Source: Lepas anatifera (Eukaryota > Arthropoda > Thecostraca > Lepadidae). Taken from it: a DNA stretch of 64,000 bases. A program made the position numbers and the translations under genes. Below the pieces are notes generated by a model. That model did no database searches and was not told the origin of the DNA. It was given only the letters and a program-made list of their open reading frames with translations. Positions within the stretch are counted from its first letter, which is position 1. Every line of letters begins with the position of its first letter. This document shows, piece by piece, positions 1-11,100 of this stretch. The stretch is taken from the NCBI GenBank assembly GCA_034440635.1, contig JAOTON010000977.1, positions 558,001 through 622,000 on the forward strand, read 5' to 3'.

Positions 1-690
1 AAACACACTGAGTGATTTTTTCCAAAGCTTTGACTTGTTTGTAGCCCAATTATATGCTTTCAAAGTTTTGATTTCTCTAAAAGTATTTTATTTCATTTTA
101 TGTATTTTCATGATTTACAACTCAGAGATTTCCACTGAAGGGCAAACTTGATTAAGCCGGCAAAAAATCCCACATCTTCCCACAACATGGGACCACCACA
201 GTGGTAGTTGCACACATGTTGACAATGCGTGCAGAATTTTTCAGCTGCATTTAGTTGCATTTCCGTGATTAATGACCGATTGTGTAAGGGTATGTTGGCG
301 GCCCGCGCGCTGTCCCCCGCCCGCCGCGCCGACAGGGCACGGCTCGGCCGCCTTTGTTGGGGCGCGTGGTGGAACCATGGACGGCAAACAAAGCGGTGGG
401 ATGAAAATGCAACTAAAGTAAGGTTTTTCCACCTAGTGGTGGGCATAACACATACACTGGTCAATGGATGCGCTCAGAAAAGTGTGCCGAGTTGTTTGAA
501 TACGACACTTGGCACAAAACTGGATCGAAAATGAAAGGCAAACACATGAGGTGCGTTTGCATTATTATCCCTCGGTGCAAACGGTTTCATGAAGCAAACC
601 TGAAATTATGTTGGAAGGGACACAGGCAGGCGATCTAAAGGGTAAGAAACACTTTGCTTGTGACCTCGGAGGTGAAAGGTTGTGGTCTCG
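1..690. other. Left edge, no supported gene; GC-rich block at about 288-375
   Basis: No coding region is supported here. A short, very GC- and CpG-rich block (about 288-375) stands out from AT-rich surroundings. It is followed by an ATG in good context (GAACCATGG, about 374) with a 14-codon reading that runs into a possible splice donor near 418. This could be a 5' exon behind a CpG-type promoter, or chance. Confidence 0.3.
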
Positions 691-714
691 AGATGGAGCC
701 CTGTGTAAAAGAGT

Positions 715-3700
715 GACCTAGTAGAAAAACTGGTAGATAAAGGTACAATATCCGACGCTAAGCGCGGTGTCGAAGTAGCAAAGAAATGCCTTATTAGTCG
801 CTTGAAGGAGGGAGAATAATTGACAGAAGAATCTGACACTATGCTGAATCGGCAACGTGAATTGTTTTGCATGAATTTCCGACAGAAGTGGTCATTGGTC
901 AGCCGAGACAAGAACGGGTTTTTTCAAGAAATATGGAACCCTCTTGGCAGATGAAATATATTTCACTGTCCAAGCCCGAGCTTCAGCGGAATCAACGTCT
1001 TCGTCCGCACCTGAGGCAGGAGAACCAAGTCCGAGCCAGCCCCTGGCAAGAAAAAGAGGCCGGCCCCAAAGAGATACAGATACCTAAGCCAGAAAAGGCG
1101 TAAGCGGGCCGCCTCTGAAACTGCTCAGGCGCACGATGTGGAGATGTCTGAAATTACTGGTGTGGATGTGGAACTTATCAGGAGACTCGGCACGATCCTT
1201 TCGGCTGCGAATGCCTCTGATCAGGTCATTAACAGAGGTGCAGAAACTTGCCAACTCGGCTACTGGAGTTTGTGACACATTTATGATAGTCGAGGTGTAT
1301 AAGTGTGACAAAATAGCGATCGTGACAGTATGGTTCAAAATCAAACCACACATTTTCGAAATACAGAATGAAGCGTGTAGTGAATATTTTAATTTAGCAG
1401 CTCTGTCCTTCAATTGCACAGCGTACCATCAGTGATACAATATTGGTACTGTGTTCAGTTTCTACTAAAACGAGAGACCCCCGCTGCAGAAAACCCGGAA
1501 ACCGCTGTCACAGTTGCCAGATTTTAACATGCAGCCCAATGGTGCCGATTGTTAGTAGTTGCCAGAAAGTTGCCGCCTAGATGCCCGAAATGTGACAGTC
1601 AATTTTTTCGAGAAATACATGATTGTGGGCATATTTAAGGCATTAAAGATAACGCAGATACGTTATCAAGTACTTCTCTGTCCATTTTGTCAGGTTAAAT
1701 AATATTTAAGGTTTGAGTATCTTCGATTTAGCGGTCCATATTTCTTTGAATTTAGTATCAAGTACGGCTAAAAGCTACTAGGAAAAGTACTAAATGGGTG
1801 AAACAAATAAACATAGCTGGGCAGCAATTCTACCTAAACTACGCAACAGCGACAAGACAAGTTCGCAATGTTTGTGAGATGTAGAGCCTGCCAAAAATTT
1901 GAACAAGTGGGAAGCTAGGACTTCTGTTGAGGGCATATTTATTAGGTATATCTGAGATAAGTGCAGGCTAAAACTAGCTGGAATAAATAGTGCTGCCCAT
2001 GGCTAATCTAAGATGAATGTAGGCTACTTTGATACTGATGCACTTTCACACATCAAACTTGGTTTTTCATTACTTAGCTTGCTTGTGCCCTACCTTATTT
2101 GTGCCCTAGATCAAGATTGGTTAGGTAGATTTGGAGCTGGAGAAAGTTGGGAGAGTTGGCGCCAGCAACAGACTGGCAACAACAGTAATTCAGGTGAGAT
2201 TTCATGATCAAATTATCATGTCAATATTGTACAGATAGCAAATGTGTGCCAATGCAGTCCTCCACAAAGTGTTAAAACACACACTGGAGAGGGGCCTGGC
2301 ACTAACGTGCACTTGAGGGGGGCCTAGTAGACCCCCGTCTCATCTCAGAAAATCACAGAAAATCTCAGAAAGAAAGAGATTTTGAAAAATGCTGGTTGGG
2401 GGTGTGTTGCTCACTACCAAGGGGTAGTAAGCAACACACAGAACCTGAACTGCCTGGAGTTAAAGCAGGATTTTGACTTATACACTGGATCTTTCTTTGG
2501 TATGAGACTTCCAATACCTCTGTACCTATTAGGCCAATAGACATAATTTTACATCTATGCAGGGTAGCTGCCTCAGAGTTTTTACTGCAAGAAGGAACGA
2601 CCAGGCAGGTGATAATCAGGTGTTGGGGGAGAATTTTAAGCATTTGATCTGGCTATAAAAATGCTACCTAAGGTCCACTTTACCAACATATTTTAGGTAG
2701 ATCCAAATCCTATGTTGACCTTGACATTTTTGTCCCTTTTGCTGATATGTGAGATAGAAGTTCAGTGGGGGGGGAAGCTGTGATCAGGGTTCCCAATTGT
2801 GTGTAGGTGTACGCTCCCATTTATAGATTAGTTCCCAATAATAATTTTCATGATAATTGCCACATTTAATCATGGGGAAATGTACCATAATTGGAAACAC
2901 TCCTTCCAAAAATGGAAACTTCTTCAAAAAGGGAAATGCTTGTCATTGGGGGGAAACTGCAGTCAGAGTTGCCAATAATAGTTATGATCCCAATACTGAA
3001 AACAATGATCCATAATTGGAAATTTTCCTTCCAAAACATAAACATGATCTAAAAATGAAAACACAGTTTACTACTTTCATGCGGTAATGGCTTGGTGCTT
3101 GAACCTTGTCCGTTGCAAAAAGTAAGACAGGTAGATGACATTCAGCATATTGGAAATAGTATTCAAGTATAAAATTATCGTTTCCAGCTTTGTGTGACAG
3201 AGGAGGCATAGGTCGCAGTGAGTTTGTGACAGCCAGTATACTTTCTGCACCTCTGGTCATTAACGCGGACAAGTTTGACCTGTATGCTTTAGAGAAAGCA
3301 CAGCTATTCGTTAGCTTATATCCGTGGTTTTACCTGCCAGCCTCAGTCCACAAACTCCTCGTGCACGGGGAGGAGTGTATCCGGCCTCTTCTCCTTCCAA
3401 TCGGTATGCTCATTGAGGAGGCCCAGGAGCGGAGGAACAAAGACACAAGGTGTGCACGCGAGCACCATGCCAGAAAAACCTCCCGAAAAGCGACAATCCA
3501 AGACCAGTTGCATCACTTGACGGTGTCTAGCGATCCGGTGATCGTGAAAACAATCTAAGAAGACTTAGAACTACCCAGACGTGACATCCGATCGTCCTCT
3601 GGAAAGCATCATGACATCTCCGCGCTTCTGGTTGCTCCCGGGCACTCAACCCGGAGACTCGGATAAGTCCCATAGTTCAGCTGATGATTTGGATGCATAA
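715..3700 (+). pseudogene. Decayed mobile-element-associated gene, broken by stops and frame changes
   Basis: Two separated stretches look like parts of a protein type repeated many times in arthropod genomes and usually treated as transposon-derived; I know no biochemical function for it. The first part (about 715-1270) switches frame: a charged helical stretch (DLVEKLVDKGTISDAK), then a Ser/Pro-rich linker with an AT-hook-like basic motif (ARKRGRP, about 1047), then a basic stretch (QKRRKRAASE) and an acidic segment ending at a stop near 1270. The second part (3190-3558) is a clean ORF with SLYPWFYLPASVHKLLVHG followed by LLPIGMLIEEAQERRNKD, the most recognisable signature of the family. 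A possible last segment continues in another frame to about 3698. Between them lie about 1.9 kb of AT-rich sequence without coding signal. Family recognition rests on remembered motifs, not alignment. Stops and frame changes mean it is not intact. Confidence 0.55.
2272..2350 (+). mobile_element. Truncated end of a T3 TTAA element
   Basis: The sequence GTTAAAACACACACTGGAGA and the GGGGCCTGG that follows match the left end of the T3 element at 60253. Homology fades after about 80 bases, so this is an end fragment. The rest of 1280-3170 shows nothing else I can name. Confidence 0.5.
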
Positions 3701-5480
3701 AAAGCGGATTTGGCCATAAGTTACATTTGTCTGTTTGAAGCGCATGTCCTTCCTCCAACCTACTTGATAGTTCTTAAAAAGTCTTGGAGCATATGAAGCC
3801 GCTTAATTTTGCTGTTTGTTCCCATCTGATGCCTTTTTTAAGGTCTCTGATCTTGATGAAGTTTTATATATAGTTATATTTAGTGAACTTGCTGGATGCA
3901 ATTTTTGTGATTTATGAGAATGGCCCAAGTGAGCTGTTACCAACGGCTCGTGAAATGGTGTATTTCTACTTGCGCAAGCTGCTCAATTAGGTGAATTAGA
4001 TACTGTGTTTACAACTCGTTGGTAGTGCCAGAGTAGCTAAAATACATCTTGCTCAGTTTGGTATTCGAGCATTTCTCTCAGAATGCTGTTGAACTGTACA
4101 TACCTACTTGGAATTTCGTCTATTTTTCCATTTCTGATGTTAAATCCTACAAATCACTATTCAAATCATCTGACCTCATTTGAGGTCAGCCTGCGAAAGC
4201 CCATTTTAGTCAAAAAGGTAGGTCTAGCAGCTGTTCATCTGAAAGTAGGATGAACAACTTATTGACGTCCGATTTAATTTGAATTTTCCCACCGAAACTG
4301 GCAGGATCTTCCACTGAAACATTTGACCTCGGTTCAAGTCAACTGAAAAAGATGCATTTGCGGGGCATCAAAACACAAAGAAAAAAACATTCGTGAGATC
4401 AGATCTTTGAGATGAACCTTTACCTTACATATTTGAGAAACTGATAACGCATTTACGAACATAAGAATTCAACTTGACCTAGGTCAAAGACCTGACCTGA
4501 CTGAAACCTGTAACTCAACCACAATAATGCTCAGGATGTCACTATACTGAAGTCCAAATTTAAAGGCAATATCTTTGACAGAACGCAAGTTATAGATTTT
4601 TGTACCATTTTAGGCCCTCATTGTAACACTGCGCTGGTTAGTGATTCTTCAAGGATGAATTCTTAATTTTTCATTAAACTTCTATGGAAAAAGTATTTCA
4701 TGTGAGTGACCTCTCGATGTTGTTTAATGTTGCCTGACAAGCTATCAGCCGCACATATTTTGAATAGCAAAACATAGCGAAGTTGGAATGGTAAGTAATC
4801 CGATCTCTCATATAACTCCATGTAAAAATGAGACTCGCTAACATCTCCTTTTTTATTTACAATTGTTTTCCTTCCAGTTCTGCTGTCAAAATATGCAGAA
4901 TTTTGTGAATGGTGATATGCATGACTTGGCTATCAATCTTGGCTAATTTTCCATGCCGTATTCCAAGAGATAGACAAAATATATAGTATCTTACCATATG
5001 GAAATAATTTGTCATGGAAAACGTCGACCTGAGCAAATACTGATTAGCTATTCTGGTATCATTGATGTCATCATTGTCATCTAAAATATAATCATGTATT
5101 GCATCAGGATGTCAGGCACGAATGCATGCTTGTCTCAATTCAGATCAGATCAAGGTCACAAGATAACCTGACATGAACACAGTTCAAACAACTTGCCTTG
5201 GACAAACATAAGACAAGACAAACTATAAGATGAGACAAACTCGATTGTATACACCGAGAATATTAACCAACAGTATTTGCTCACACCTGATTCAACGTAG
5301 TTCCAGTGTCCATAATTTAGTAAATCACGTCCAGAATGTTTGGTGTCTTGAGCTCGTGAGCTATTGGAAGCTGAATACTTGTCAAGCTCTAATAAATACT
5401 TTTTGTGGCTTATCCACGCAGCAGCTGCTGGGGCCACATGGCGTCATCAACACTTTCTCTGTCAGAGGAGACTCCGATGG
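3700..5480. other. Intergenic stretch without gene; patch rich in TGACCT/AGGTCA
   Basis: No ORF with recognisable content. Between about 4140 and 4530 there are repeated TGACCT/AGGTCA and close variants, including one compact cluster at 4470-4500, as in the TTAA elements elsewhere. I could not find matching TTAA ends, so it may be a degraded relative. The rest is AT-rich and featureless. Confidence 0.4.
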
Positions 5481-5488
5481 ATGAAGCT

Positions 5489-5575
5489 ACGATTCGCAGG
5501 GGGCGCTCGTCGAGACTCGAACCCGGACCAGTCGTGCCGAAAATCGGCGAACTGGCCACTACACTACTTAACATT
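5489..5575 (-). repeat. tRNA-derived SINE head
   Basis: On the minus strand there is an A-box-like TAGTGGCCAGTTCGCCG followed about 30 bases later by a textbook B box, GGTTCGAGTCTCG: the internal RNA polymerase III promoter of a tRNA. It lacks the folding of a working tRNA as far as I can judge, so I call it a tRNA-derived SINE head. It lies just beyond the 3' end of the ionotropic receptor gene. Confidence 0.55.
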
Positions 5576-5620
5576 GTCTCATCCTCCCGCAGACATTTGC
5601 CTTTTTATCGTTTGCTCTGC

Positions 5621-5626
5621 TTTATT
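5621..5626 (-). terminator. Likely poly(A) signal of the ionotropic receptor gene
   Basis: A canonical AATAAA on the minus strand lies about 120 bases past the downstream candidate stop codon (5749-5747). Position and strand fit the 3' end of the receptor transcript. Confidence 0.5.
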
Positions 5627-5746
5627 CATTCCTCCGTGTTGTGGAAAGAGACCTACATAGAGCATATGATCAACCGTCCATGCTAGATCCTCTACCTCCT
5701 CGCATTAACCCCTGAGCAGTAAATATGCTGGCAGCACTCATTTTGA

Positions 5747-6391
5747 TTATCGTACTGCACCATTTACAGTACCTTCCTGGACACTATCTCCCGTGGGAGG
5801 CCGCTCTTTCAGATGCTGAAAGATACTTTCAAACACAGTATTGTTTGTCTCGGTAATCGCGAGGGGGCGGGTGACTCCCCTCTGCTCCACAAACATGTAA
5901 GGACGGCCGTTTACCAGTTTGATGTTCTTCCTCATCTTCTGTAGCACCTGCTGGTCGGTGCGGCCCGGCGTGGGCGGCGGGGAGACCTCAGCGATGGCGA
6001 GGTCCTGTCACCCAGGAAGACGGCCGACCAGGAGGACTCTGACAGACCAGCATCATCTCCCCCTACAGGAGGCATCGTTTCCCAGGCTGTCACTTTATCG
6101 CTGCTTGGTTTCAGCAGTTTTCGCAGGAACCCCGTAGATAGAGTGTCCCGGTTTACACCGTTCAAGCATGGAACCGTGCATTGCCCGCTCAGTCGGTACA
6201 TTAACAGTTCTACCAGTAAGAGCACGGCAGCAATGGCGTAGGCGACGATAACAATGTAGTAGACCACCATGAGTTCCTCGTTCTTGAGCGTTGCTCCCTG
6301 CATGGTCTGGTGAGTGCTGCAGGCGGCCGCGTCAACCTCCGCGTCCTGCCTCCACTTTTTAGCGATGCCGGTCAACATCAGCCAGTGTACG
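5747..6391 (-). CDS. IR terminal exon: end of S2, last transmembrane helix, cytoplasmic tail
   Basis: The acceptor is TTGGCAG before 6391; the first base completes a Phe codon begun in the previous exon, giving DPFVHWLMLTGIAKKW, the conserved GI-x-KW region before the last helix. The helix follows QGATLKNEELM. As read, the frame stops at 5932 after an Arg/Ser-rich run. A +1 shift near 6001-6012 opens a much more protein-like tail (LAIAEVSPPPTP, then KLVNGRPYMFVEQRG) to a stop at 5749-5747, closely followed by AATAAA at 5626. I favour the downstream stop. Confidence 0.85.
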
Positions 6392-8059
6392 CTGCCAACA
6401 GACAACCGACTCGAGACAATGCCCTGAATATGACACGTCTCACTACACCACAGGCTTCTTTTCTTAAAATTATATGCGGAAATAATATTTTACTCTTCAC
6501 TTTCCATGATAAGTATTCTTGCCGAACAAAGTCAACTTGATTAAAATAAAATGGGCACTTATTTTTCCGAAAATTAGCCTGGTAAACCTTTCTTTCAAAG
6601 ACCATAAAAAGTTAGGTATACCTTTCAAAGACCCCGTGGCCTCTCCAGCCCAGAAATGCTTCACGTAATGGCATGAAACAACTTGCATAGTATTTACAGA
6701 CTGTATGGAATTACCAGAATTTTTCCTGTTGGTAGGAAGCACCATGTAACACTCCAAGATATAATTCATAGACAGACATAGGTATTACCTCCTGCGACTT
6801 ACAATGGATCAAACACAGAGAGAAGTTGGCCATCGAGGGGTTCCACCAGCGCCAGCCGCAAGTACTGGTCCCTCAGAGGCACCACGAACAGACCACACGT
6901 GTGGTTATTGGTGAAGTAGTCCTGCATCATCAACGCGTTCAACTTGACCACCTCGTCAATGTACACATGACCTGCCGACCCACCAGAGGAGACGGGTTTG
7001 CTGTAAACGTAGACAGACTAGGACCATTGATACAATTATCAGAATGTTGAGATAATAGGATAATTTGAATTTGAATGAAAGGTTGTGTTTTCGTTTGGTT
7101 AAACTTAGACTATTTTGGTGTTAGGATTAGAGTTATACTCTTTTCGTGAACTTGGACATAAGGTATTGAACAACTACCTGCATATAAATTCTAAAACAAC
7201 TCAAACTGGAATGATACAGAACCAAAGTTGGCGCTGCAGGAACGTACGAAGGTATCAGTAGACCATTAACGGATGTCACTTTTCTCTGGGCGATTCAGGG
7301 CGATACGTTTACAAACTTCGGCTCTGGGCACTACCTATTGCTTTTACGCAGCAATGCCCAATACCCATAAAGCACAAATGCCCAAAATCGGTAAAAAGAT
7401 GTGCAAAGTGGTGCTAAAGATAATATTGATATTTTCAGATAAAAGGGTTTGACAAGTTTCACACAAAAGTGAAAAGTGAAGCACATTTAAGGCTGAATAT
7501 TTAGTATACCACACATGCTATGGAAGTGTCTGACCACAAAATATCTTACATTGTCACATTTGTCGAAAAAGAATTTAAAGGAAAGTTGAGCCGTCACAAA
7601 TTCCTCACAAGACTGGGCTTCCCAGGCGTTTGTGACGTGCTGGATATTGTCTTCATACGAAACCATTTGTCATTGTTTTCATGCACAAAAAATCACCAGT
7701 ACATGCATATTGCTTGCAATTTTTGCTGAAACGTAAGAGCCCTTACCTCCACCGCTTGTTTTCCGTATGATGTGCCCTGGAGGCTCATTGCCCGTTAAAA
7801 ATGAACCTCTTCCCAGACGTTTCAGATCCATCAAAATAGGAGAATCTTCTACAAACATTTGGATTGTGTCGCCTGTAACACATGAAGGATGTTACATTCA
7901 ACTGAGAAGAAACTTCTTTGAACTTTTTTCGAACAATGAGACCAAGGGTAATTACTTTTACTTTACATTGATTTTTTTATAAAGTCGGTTAGTACAAAAT
8001 TTGATACTGAATAAGAAAACACATTTATCTTAAATATATCTAAGGCACTCAAAACTGAA

Positions 8060-8116
<57 letters not shown>

Positions 8117-11100
8117 AAAAGTAGATACACCAATGAATAAACTGTTGTGTTACTTCCGTATTTGCAGAATTTTACATACCTGATGGCGCTATCCATGATA
8201 GTTTCGTATCGCCAAGATCGTTGATACTTTTAACCGGAATTTTCAGCTCAGAAAAAGTCATGTAAGCTGTCAGGTTTGCAGTGTAGAATGCAGTAATGAC
8301 TGTAATGAAAATCCACCAGGTTGCAAATAGCATCCGCGAAGAATCTGGAAACCACACAGGTTTAGTCACTAGAGAACAAGTCATTTAACTATTGGATGAC
8401 ACAGATTCGTCAAGTAAACCATAGGGTTGTATGCTTGTTTTTTCTGAGGAATGGATGGAGCTTAATAGGTAGCACCAAATTTGTAGGCACCTTCTCCGGC
8501 AAATACTCCTCTGTCCTCGGTCCTATGTTTAAAGAACGCAAGTTATCTTCCAAGTACAATGACCAAGTATGTAAAATACGCGGCCAATATTTCTTGGGTA
8601 CGTCTGCTGAGAATTTCCTTAACCAAAGTTTGGGTTATTGCTGTGTACTCTTGTCCTAGCTGCGGAGACCGATCCAGGGCTTCTCCCGGCATCGCCTCAA
8701 ATCAGCGTCCGGCTATGCATTTATTACAGACACTGACATTTTCGGTTGGGGGTTGAGCCCCTGCTCCCCTTGTATCCCCCACTGCCTGGCTAATACATTA
8801 CTTGCCCAATGTCCTGAACGTGACCTATACACAAGCATCCCGGAGGCCAAGCTTATTTCATGTCAAGCTAACACTGTGAATGGATCTGACACGTGTCATT
8901 TTGGAGGATTATATGGTATATGCATACCTTTGTGGCGATTGTTCGTGGGCAGTGGCAGGGGTGGGTCCGGATTTAACCCTCGCCCCACCGGGGGGCCATC
9001 GATGGCCCCCTAAGGTTTTTCCGGGATAGCCGAAAAACGACGAGGCGCAGCACCGCAGTTAAGGGCTCTACCTCTCACTGCAACATTTTCCCATCATCCC
9101 TGAAATTTTTACCCCGGGTCACCCAAGGTCAGGTCACCAGACGAGGTCAACCAAGGTCACCTCACTTCACCTTTAGAGCTCTGTAAGAGCTACATTTCAA
9201 ACTCGATCGATTTGAAACTTCCTACACTTCATGACCCCTCCAGGGTCTACAAGGTGTATATCCGGGATTTTTCGATTTCGTGCCCTGAGGTCAGGTCACG
9301 AGGCGACCTCTCCCATTGGAAAAGCATGGGGAAAAGCTATTTCATGATATAAAACCCACAAAAATGATTGCAAATACTCAGACTGCTCAGAACAACGTTT
9401 TTGGACACCCTTTCACGGATCCCAGGGGTTATATTTGCCCTTTGACTTTTCCAAGGTCATCCAAGGTCACCAGAGGTCAAAAACAGTATTTTGACAATAA
9501 CTTTTGACCTAATTGAGCTAGAGCGGTGAAACAAACACTATCGTGTTTGTCTTGTCACTGGCTTTCATTTGATATACGGCAAGGTCACTTTTTGACCTTT
9601 CGTGACCTCAGGTCATATTAGGTCACGAGGTGACCTCTGGCGGTCAAACCACTGGCGGGAGGTCTTTACGTTCCACATAGCGGAAAAAGTACTGGCAATT
9701 TGCTATCAAATGTACTTTACCAGGCCTCAATAGCTCTAATGACATAAGAGTTATGCCCAGTTTGCTTAATCATTGCATATTTGAGTGAAAATAGCCGATC
9801 TTGACCTAATTTGACCTCTGGAGGTCAAACCATTGACCTGAGCACTAAAACATGCGAAGTAACTTCTTACTGAATTCACGCGAGCTTTCTATTGCACTTT
9901 GCAGATTTGCGCTAACGCCCATATTTTCGGAGTTAGAGGGGGGCCATCGATGGCCCCCGGTGGGGCGAAGGTGGCGCCGGACCCCGGTGGTGCGCGGGTT
10001 AAAGGGGGCACCATGAGCTTTTCAACTCAATTCTTTCCAGTCAACGCAAGAGGGTTAGTGTCAAAGTTCATCGATAAAGGGGGGCATAGTGCCCCGATGT
10101 CCCCTAATTCCGTCGCCTATGACATGAATCATAGAACAGCAAACAATAAGGGCTGCAATGTGGCCGTTTAACTGAAATGTTCTTAAGAATGTTGGGTATA
10201 CGGTGGATACAAAATTGCGAGGACACACACATTCAGCATTAACAGACACAGAATCTCCAGGGTAGTGAATGAGATCTTAACTTGTAGTGTTTGTGCCCAT
10301 CGCTTCACAGATATGAGTCGTAGTGACGCAAAAACAATTCACCAAGGGTTGTGGAAACCGGGAACACAGTCTTTGCTGTGCTGTTTCCAATCATTGTTGG
10401 CTCCATGTATTTTTCATAGGAATAAAGGTTACAAAACCGTGGAAACTCTTCCATCAAGCTCAGGTAGGTATTTCAGAAACTATTGATGCGTGACCATGAG
10501 TACCAGCGAGCCGTAGTTGCAGGCATGTACTGTCTACACAATAAACATAAGAGCGACGCTCTGTGACGCACGTGCCAGTGCTGAGGACAGTCCAAGCAGG
10601 GCACTGTCAACTTGCAGATGCTGCACCTTTTCGACCCTAAATCGCAAATAACTGGCTATAAGAACATGAAATAAAGACTATGGAGTTCTCACAGCCGTTG
10701 TGGACCTTTTTGGAATGGATACTAAGCCACTATGATTAACAACCGAGAAACGTAAGCGGAAAGATTGGTACACCCAAAAATTGTCACCTCAAAGAGCTCA
10801 TGCCTTTATTAATTTCAAGCCTCAGTATGACCCTTGTTCCTTAAAAAATACGATGTTCAAAAATTCCGAAGCGAAACCGACAAAAGCATAACGTTACTCT
10901 CCCTGTAGATGACACATTTCCCACGCTCTGAGGCATATGCGTATTTCATTGCAGATTTAGCATTTTTAGACTTGCAAAAGAGCTTCACCATTGCCAATGT
11001 CGTGAAAAAAACAAAGTTTCACGTTCTGAAAGATCCATCTTATGAAAGATCCCTCTATTGTTCTTTAAAATTCAAATTTTTGGTATCAGGTGCCCACTCG

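Noticed and set aside
9316..9507. A 63-codon ORF repeated in every T1 copy as an element protein
   Set aside because: Too short and driven by the repeated AGGTCA text; strand and frame vary with small indels between copies, with no sign of codon-level conservation that I can see.
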